From NCBI GenBank assembly GCA_017562135.1, contig QEYB01000654.1, positions 62,001 to 126,000 of the forward strand: a stretch of 64,000 nt of DNA, given 5' to 3'. This document shows, in pieces, positions 60,101 through 64,000 of the stretch; within the stretch, counting starts at the first letter, position 1, and every line of letters starts with the position of its first letter. This DNA is from Dipylidium caninum (taxonomy: Eukaryota > Platyhelminthes > Cestoda > Cyclophyllidea > Dipylidiidae). Under the pieces are notes generated by a model. That model did not search any database, was not told the DNA's origin, and saw only the letters and a program-made list of their open reading frames with translations. The position numbers and the translations under genes are program-made.

Positions 60101-61790
60101 AGACGAGTTTCAACGGGGCTGCTTCACGCACGCCTTTGTCGACGTCTTCCACGTGAAGGAAGTCGAATCGCAGGTAGATCTGGTCTAGTGAGCACAAAGG
60201 AGAGAAGGAAGGAGAATTGACGTCTCAGCGACAAGTTGGACAGGAGGTGGAAGCCTGTACAGAGGGGGAAGACAAGCAGAGAGGGGGAGAACTAACTTCG
60301 TGAACACGCAGACGTATTCCAGGGACAAGCAGCAGCCTCGACTGGTGAAGGTTGAGCGTACAATTCGTTGACAGAATGCCAAGGAAAGTCCTCGCCGGAG
60401 GGCATAATCATCTCGGCGAGGAGGGAGTCATTTTCTCTCAGCCCCCGCGAGGTCATTTGATTGAATGGCCGTCCGTAGGTTGAATCCAGCCGGACGAAGA
60501 GGAAGTCGACGCCTTCATCGTCCGCATACACATGCCTTCTTTCGAGAGTCTGTTCGACGTCCACTTCGTCGACATCATCGAGGAGGTTGAGACGACCTAC
60601 AAGATTTCAAGAGCATGACAGACTGTTGGACGCCTTATTGCCTTGCAGACCCTCGGACGGCTGTGTGTGCGAGTCTGGTGAATAGCTTGGGAGCAGTGAG
60701 TGGAAGATAAGTCTGCAGATATTTTTATTTTACCCTCCGCCTCCTCCTCCACCTCCACTTTGACCCAACAATGCAAAATGAAGCCTGCCAACGGTATGTT
60801 TGTGTGCGGCAACTCTTCGGACACATCCACCGACGGGCTACGCCGAAGGCTTCCGCCAAGCCGCGGTGAGGCGGGTGGCGGCTGGACGACGCCTGAGTTT
60901 GATGTGCTACTCTACGAAGGTGTACTTTGGGCCAAAAAAAGTACAGCCACACGTAGTCTCCAGATGGCACAGAGTTAGGCTAAAGACGCAAATAAGTGTG
61001 GTTTTGTGGCGAGTGGAGGCAATCACGCGGTTCATCGTCAGGTTTTCGTCGCTCTTCTTCCCACCGCACCGGCCGGGAAGAAAGCCGTGACGCCGGACTC
61101 AGTCGTCTGTCCATGACGACACCGCAGAAGTAGTCGACCGTGTTCGAGGCGTCGCAGACCACCTTCCGGTCACCTCCAGCTCCACAACACACACATCGGA
61201 TTAATCAGGACTTGGAGAGTTAACTTCTCAATCCAAATTGGGCAAGTGGAAATAGCGCGCTGGTACAAAAGGGGGCGGGGGGTGAAAGAGAGACTGGTCC
61301 CCCCTTTGCTTAGCATGGCTAAAGCGTCCAAAGACGCGAACCACCGGGCGAGCGGGTGGAATTTGAGCGAAGGTGGAAGTCCACCTCGTAGGGGCACCTC
61401 GCAGGTCGCATTAATGCTCATAGAGGGACCACAAAGGTAAAGAGGAGTATTGCAAGGCCAGAGTGCGTAGCCAAGACAAGCGAGAGTTACAAACACGTAA
61501 CTTTTCAAGTGGAAAGTTAGGAGACTTGGAATATCCACCCAGGAAGGGTGGATTGTCCCCTAAACTAGTCAAGTATTCATATTACTGGCATTGAGGGGGG
61601 GGGATGGGGGGAATGAGCTGAGTGGTAAAGCGCTTTATCGGCTACAGTGAGGGGAGTGGGACTTACGTCCAGGTTGGGCGATTTCTTTCACAATGTAACT
61701 GCATAAAGCTGGCCGAAGAAGGGGGACGAGGAGGAGGAGGAGGATGGGAAGGAGATGTAGGGTATTCCACAAGACTCCACGTTCGTGCAT
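30504..61790 (-). CDS. Neurexin-superfamily-like laminin-G/EGF receptor with cytoplasmic WD40 propeller, gene span
   Basis: 35 phase-compatible exons, 5' to 3': 61790-61667, 61179-61123, 60596-60297, 60184-59523, 59010-58870, 57847-57686, 57385-57039, 55009-54829, 54457-54264, 53073-52853, 52778-52537, 52347-51835, 51118-50909, 50558-50514, 50225-49952, 48423-46647, 46256-45701, 44947-44701, 44502-44330, 43990-43834, 43099-43004, 42909-42679, 42417-42242, 40944-40779, 39547-39455, 38730-38476, 36925-36704, 34780-34698, 34537-34514, 34425-34313, 33198-33042, 32953-32813, 32742-32434, 31745-31413, 30839-30504. They sum to 9,318 bases, 3,105 residues. Order: signal peptide, about seven laminin-G domains, 24 EGF modules, one membrane segment (about 2567-2587), seven or more WD40 repeats (about 2690-3080). 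Likely a cell-surface adhesion or synaptic receptor. Exon 2 and exon 28 are the least certain. Confidence 0.82.
34313..34780 (-). CDS. Receptor exons 28-30: juxtamembrane region with microexon
   Basis: Exon 28 (34780-34698, 83 bases) has acceptor tgcctccag and donor GTAAGA. It encodes a Cys-rich piece (RTPCCCYYHRPMCC). It was found by searching for an exon that repairs the phase between exons 27 and 29, so it is less secure. Exon 29 (34537-34514) is a 24-base symmetric microexon encoding ATNGSVSQ between clean splice sites. Exon 30 (34425-34313) encodes TGNFHPVPPGGASFFTTGG and then SGYVFGQDRQVDITD, leading into the propeller. Microexon inclusion would change spacing without changing frame. 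Confidence 0.65.
36704..36925 (-). CDS. Receptor exon 27: transmembrane segment
   Basis: A Gly-rich stretch leads into NPWLAGILVCLLPLISALIW and then ACWRCKPGCCPCC. This single-pass membrane segment (about 2567-2587) is followed at once by basic residues and a cysteine cluster, fitting an extracellular N terminus. The exon ends at a GTAAGT donor after one base of a split codon. Confidence 0.88.
38476..42417 (-). CDS. Receptor exons 23-26: laminin-G domain 7 and proline-rich stalk
   Basis: Exons 42417-42242, 40944-40779, 39547-39455 and 38730-38476 (about 2304-2533). The domain shows MRVAFQTYSTDGPIARFMTP, KMHVITLNRNGSRFDWSVDG, EIILGADRNF and QTFNGVLGAFDWNGR. It is followed by a stalk rich in Pro, Gly and Val (HFLPPPVVTTAAPPLPFPP), as often found between the last ectodomain and the membrane. 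Confidence 0.85.
42679..44502 (-). CDS. Receptor exons 19-22: laminin-G domain 6 and EGF 24
   Basis: Exons 44502-44330, 43990-43834, 43099-43004 and 42909-42679 (about 2085-2303). Laminin-G strands: GIYIDYEKTGYLVYTLSPPL, VTVGFKTYSQSGTILDF, AYHVISMERKGDRMLVTLD, PTLYVGANKD and FRGAIGGLYWNGRYP. Exon 22 then encodes a single EGF (CPPDYCFNGGVC, CDCRLTGWQGSRC). Confidence 0.87.
43507..43538. repeat. Perfect 12-bp inverted repeat in a receptor intron
   Basis: ACAAGTCGCCTC and its reverse complement are separated by 8 bases. It lies in the intron between exons 20 and 21 and could fold as a hairpin in the pre-mRNA. Confidence 0.8.
44701..46256 (-). CDS. Receptor exons 17-18: EGF repeats 17 to 23
   Basis: Exons 46256-45701 (five modules) and 44947-44701 (two modules) continue the array: CPPNYCLNNGRC, CSPNFCSGHGTC, CPPNFCHHGGTC, CPPGYCYHGGEC, CPPGYCHNGGLC. 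These units are more diverged than those of exon 16. The last ends KTGLSEPTCDG and passes into a laminin-G domain. Confidence 0.9.
45619..45637. repeat. (GT)n microsatellite in a receptor intron
   Basis: Nine to ten GT units just downstream (in gene orientation) of the exon ending at 45,701. Confidence 0.85.
46647..48423 (-). CDS. Receptor exon 16: sixteen tandem EGF repeats
   Basis: A 1,777-base exon encodes about 16 EGF-like modules in a row, each near 37 residues with six cysteines spaced C-x4-C-x5-C-x8-C-x-C-x9-C. A typical unit reads CTPNYCRNGGSC then CDCRGTGYGGSRC. The calcium-binding D/N-x-D/N-E signature is absent, so these are the non-calcium type. Neighbouring units are extremely alike. 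Flanking splice sites are GTAGAT-side acceptor at 48,424 and GTAAGG donor at 46,646. Confidence 0.92.
47403..47846 (-). repeat. Four 111-bp tandem units inside the EGF exon
   Basis: Units start at 47,403, 47,514, 47,625 and 47,736, each exactly 111 bases (37 codons). The first two differ at about 2 positions in 111; the third and the start of the fourth are slightly more diverged. This shows recent duplication or gene conversion within coding sequence. Confidence 0.95.
49952..52778 (-). CDS. Receptor exons 11-15: laminin-G domains 4 and 5
   Basis: Exons 52778-52537, 52347-51835, 51118-50909, 50558-50514 and 50225-49952 (about 797-1224). Domain 4 has DFDGETVVMIDFERQ, LNDNNWHTLRIRRRAQFLYI, QQIYVGGLMP and FVGEMRNFYWNQYDF. 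Domain 5 runs from WLLEFKTKYDGVLAHARDEN through LADNVWHRVTFGLDRVKGRF to LTGCLGGFSTRTDRFSID. NNWH and DNVWH are the usual laminin-G loops before a strand. Exon 14 is only 45 bases and symmetric (phase 0 both sides). Confidence 0.86.
52853..53073 (-). CDS. Receptor exon 10: Cys-rich module
   Basis: About 73 residues containing CKAPDQRCNREICGGGQC and later FACDCNAADKTF with a final CNR. Eight cysteines with a GGGQC turn suggest a diverged EGF-like module between laminin-G domains 3 and 4, the place an EGF occupies in alpha-neurexins. The acceptor is cccaccag and the donor GTAAGC. Confidence 0.75.
54264..57385 (-). CDS. Receptor exons 7-9: laminin-G domain 3
   Basis: Exons 57385-57039, 55009-54829 and 54457-54264 (about 483-722). 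Exon 7 ends in the strand pattern FEIEFRTFEPNGVLFFV and exon 8 continues DFVCVEIFDGNVYFAYGIGD. Exon 9 carries TYTYFGSIDQPSRFPW and ENFAGCINFIRIND, the closing laminin-G strand with its usual cysteine. The first part of exon 7 has no clear fold. Confidence 0.82.
57686..60184 (-). CDS. Receptor exons 4-6: laminin-G domains 1 and 2
   Basis: Exons 60184-59523, 59010-58870 and 57847-57686 (residues about 161-482). The first domain starts QIYLRFDFLHVEDVDKGV. The second starts LNFEGTNGFVRYDF, has VALDFVIKPGATSGLLWFAE, HRLRLNRYQDV and IYIGGSDN, and ends QNFDGSV. These are the beta-sandwich signatures of laminin-G/LNS domains (f-x-g-x-g-y, h-x-l-x-l-x-r, l-y-i-G-G, F-x-G). Phases join exactly. Confidence 0.85.
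60297..61179 (-). CDS. Receptor exons 2-3: N-terminal region before the first laminin-G domain
   Basis: Exon 2 (61179-61123) encodes GGDRKVVCDASNTVDYFC with strong GC third-position use and fits the phase of exon 1. Its donor (GTGTCG) is weak, so its 3' end could differ. Exon 3 (60596-60297) encodes an acidic segment (RLNLLDDVDEVDVEQTLERR) and continues to PWNTSACSR. It has no recognised fold; the two cysteines of exon 2 and those near the end of exon 3 may form disulfides. Confidence 0.6.
61667..61790 (-). CDS. Receptor exon 1: start codon and signal peptide
   Basis: The ATG at 61,790-61,788 opens MHERGVLWNTLHLLPILLLL and continues LVPLLRPALC, a textbook signal peptide with cleavage likely near residues 28-31. 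The frame runs 41 codons plus one base into a GTAAGT donor. The five-Leu core is written by CTC repeats. The upstream region carries CCAAT boxes. Confidence 0.75.
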
Positions 61791-62005
61791 GGCGAACGCA
61801 AGAGAAGCGCAGATCGTTGGATTTACGTGAAGGCGAGTAGTACCTGATGCTATTCCAAAGCGTGAAGTTACAACTCTTAGTTAGAATGTACACGTCAACT
61901 TCCCACCAACGTCTATTTACGCGTCTCTCGCTCTCGTTGTGTGTGTGTTTGCGCCGATGTACACACAGAAGACCTCTGCTGCGCACAAATTGTCGCCGCA
62001 AGCAG

Positions 62006-62047
62006 CCAATCAGAGCGTTCGAGGTGGCACACCCGGCACCTGATTGG
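62006..62047 (-). promoter_or_regulatory. CCAAT pair upstream of the receptor gene
   Basis: CCAAT at 62,006-62,010 and ATTGG (inverted CCAAT) at 62,043-62,047 lie about 215-260 bp upstream of the receptor start codon, next to a GT-rich tract at about 61,937-61,950. No TATA box was recognised. Confidence 0.35.
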
Positions 62048-64000
62048 TGGATAGTGGAGGAGCCACTGACATTTCACCGGTGGGTCCACCGGCTCTGGCA
62101 ATCGCATATTGTCAAAGTCACAGACCCTGTTAGTCTCCTCGCCCCCACATTCGGTGACTAATCTGCTTTCCCACGTCACTTGATAGCCGATATGAATGAG
62201 GTATGCGACCTTCATTACGCAACAGCACTCTTCTGCACGATTAATGTATGTCACGAAGGGAATTGTCAAGAAGACGTTAGCTAGTGGTTCCTTTCCCCTG
62301 TCTATACTTACTTTTAATTATCGTTGTGTCTGCTTAGGCAAGTGCTCCTCCAGATCGAGGTACTTGTCAAGAGAGTGCTTTTCTGGCATACACCATCTTC
62401 CTTACGGCCTCACAGTCATGCTATTTCCATTTTAAGACCTTTGTCGCAAGACTGACGCCATTTCACCACTTAACTAATTACTTATGCGCGCATACACACA
62501 CACACACGGTTGGTTCTTCCACCAAGCCTGTAATTTAGGTGTGCTATTGTGGATTCACAAAGGACTTGGAAAAACAAAGGGTCGTCTTACTTTCAGGTCT
62601 AGTAATTGTGGTGTAACCGAGACTTCACCCCGTGTGCCGGGGAAGTGGCATCCAATGTCAACGATTCTGATTGGAGGGCGAATTCCTCCTTGGCCACCCT
62701 CTAAATAAGGCTGCACATGCAGTAGGGGTGGAGACGCTCATGTGACTTTAATTACTTATGTTATTCACAGATGGCGTTATTATTTTTGTCTAAATCTGTT
62801 CACTTTGATGTCTGCCCTTCAAGGTTAATTTTCATTGGTTGTGCCCGTCTCGCCTCTGCTGATTGGTTCTCGAGTCGAGAGGCGGTGAGGCGGCCAGACG
62901 GAGACCGTTTTTTCATTTATTTTGATCAGTACACCTACGTGATATATCGTAATGCCATTAAGACGACAATTACGGTCCCTGTTCGATGTCTACTTCCTCG
63001 GTCGTGGGTGTATTTCAGTCGCCTACGCGGCGACTTCCAATTGATCAGTGATAGACAGTAGTGTCGGACGGTAGGCCTTTGCCCGGAAGTGCAAAGAACC
63101 ACATGACACCTTCTAATTCCTATTTTTAATCTCTTTTATTGACAAAAATGTCCCGCTTGTTAGGACGAGGAAAGTCAATCCACGGTTACACTGTGTGAGA
63201 TATTTTAGTTCCCCAAAAATAAAGTAGATGGCCATGCGACTTGACCAGCCAATTAGGGAGCTGTGTGCGGAAAAGGAATAACAAGACCAAGCAACATGCT
63301 AAACGGTGACGGGTGGACTTTATTCGAGGGGATGTCATCTCGCGGAGCGGTTTCTCAACGCAATGAAATACAACAAGATGTAAACTCGGTTTGTCTATTC
63401 TAGGACGAAAGATGACTTCTCCTCCGTCCAAAATAACTCCGGTTTGCTTGTCAGGTAGACTGCCGAGGTCTTAACCTTCCATGGGAGTAGAAGTTGAACA
63501 AAGGCGTGTACTCCCAAGGCAGAAGAGGTGAAATGGGGAAGAGAGAGTGGGAACAAGGGGAGGAGGAGGCGAGTGGAAGAAGTTCCGTGATTGTTTACTT
63601 CCAACATCAGGCCAAATACAGCTAATCTCCCAGCGTAGCGACGCACTTCTGTGCACTATGCGAACAGGCGGACATGGTGTCAAGTCCCCGGCCAGGTCAA
63701 TATATTGCGAGTGTAAGGACAAGGCCGGTGGGAGGAGCCGAGGTGTGCCGATCCCGCCATCTGGGCGAAGTAAATCCCCTCAAGGGGATAAGATGGGGCT
63801 GCTTGTCTTATGCAACCGTGTGTTGTCCGAATCCTCGTTCACCAAGCGGGAAGACCGGCGTGGGGACGTGGGACTGCGGGGTATGGGATGCAGGAAATTG
63901 GGAAAATATTTTATGGGGAAGTTACGAAAAAGATGGGCCTACTGGCAGTAAGCGGAACAGTGGGAATTTTTGCCCTTCCCAGGACTTCAGTGAGGCGTCT
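62048..64000. other. Upstream flank, no gene seen
   Basis: Open frames here are short and unrecognised. Isolated CCAAT-type motifs (for example near 62,835 and 62,862) and a CA repeat near 62,500 are the only visible structure. Confidence 0.55.

Noticed and set aside
62771..63061. 96-codon plus-strand open frame
   Set aside because: No family resemblance, no biased codon use and no splice or promoter context supports it.

Overview
The window is eukaryotic. Its genes are split into many GT-AG exons, it carries animal-type promoter elements, and its products (a laminin-G/EGF receptor and a FERM protein) are typical of metazoans. The compact intron structure, microexons and alternating GC-rich and AT-rich blocks would fit an invertebrate, possibly a flatworm. 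That placement is inference. No bacterial, phage or CRISPR feature was seen.

Layout. Bases 1-9,000 are GC-rich and mostly without a recognisable gene. They hold one probable minus-strand first coding exon (3,387-3,543), CCAAT/E-box promoter-like clusters near 3.8 and 8.2 kb, and a duplicated segment at 6.0 and 7.5 kb. Bases 9,000-11,100 are AT-rich and featureless. A plus-strand gene follows, with GC boxes and a TATA box at 12.4-12.47 kb and coding exons from 12,840 to 28,891. It encodes a FERM-domain protein with a long disordered tail and a C-terminal membrane segment (FRMD3/FRMD5-like). Bases 28,892-30,503 separate it from a convergent minus-strand gene that fills 30,504-61,790. Bases 61,791-64,000 hold that gene's CCAAT-bearing upstream region and nothing else recognised.

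The minus-strand gene is the main find. By hand I could chain 35 coding exons, all in compatible phase, into 9,318 coding bases (3,105 residues plus stop). The predicted order is signal peptide, laminin-G domains, Cys-rich module, more laminin-G domains, 23 tandem EGF repeats, laminin-G, EGF, laminin-G, proline-rich stalk, one membrane segment, a Cys-rich juxtamembrane region, then a cytoplasmic seven-bladed WD40 propeller. This is a neurexin-superfamily-like ectodomain joined to an intracellular beta-propeller. I know of no characterised receptor of that build.

The two genes meet tail to tail, with poly(A) signals about 55 bp apart. A FERM protein beside a neurexin-like receptor is notable because protein 4.1-type FERM domains bind the tails of neurexin/CNTNAP-type receptors in other animals. 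A functional link here is only a hypothesis. All exon boundaries are read by eye from splice consensus and frame continuity, with no transcript evidence.
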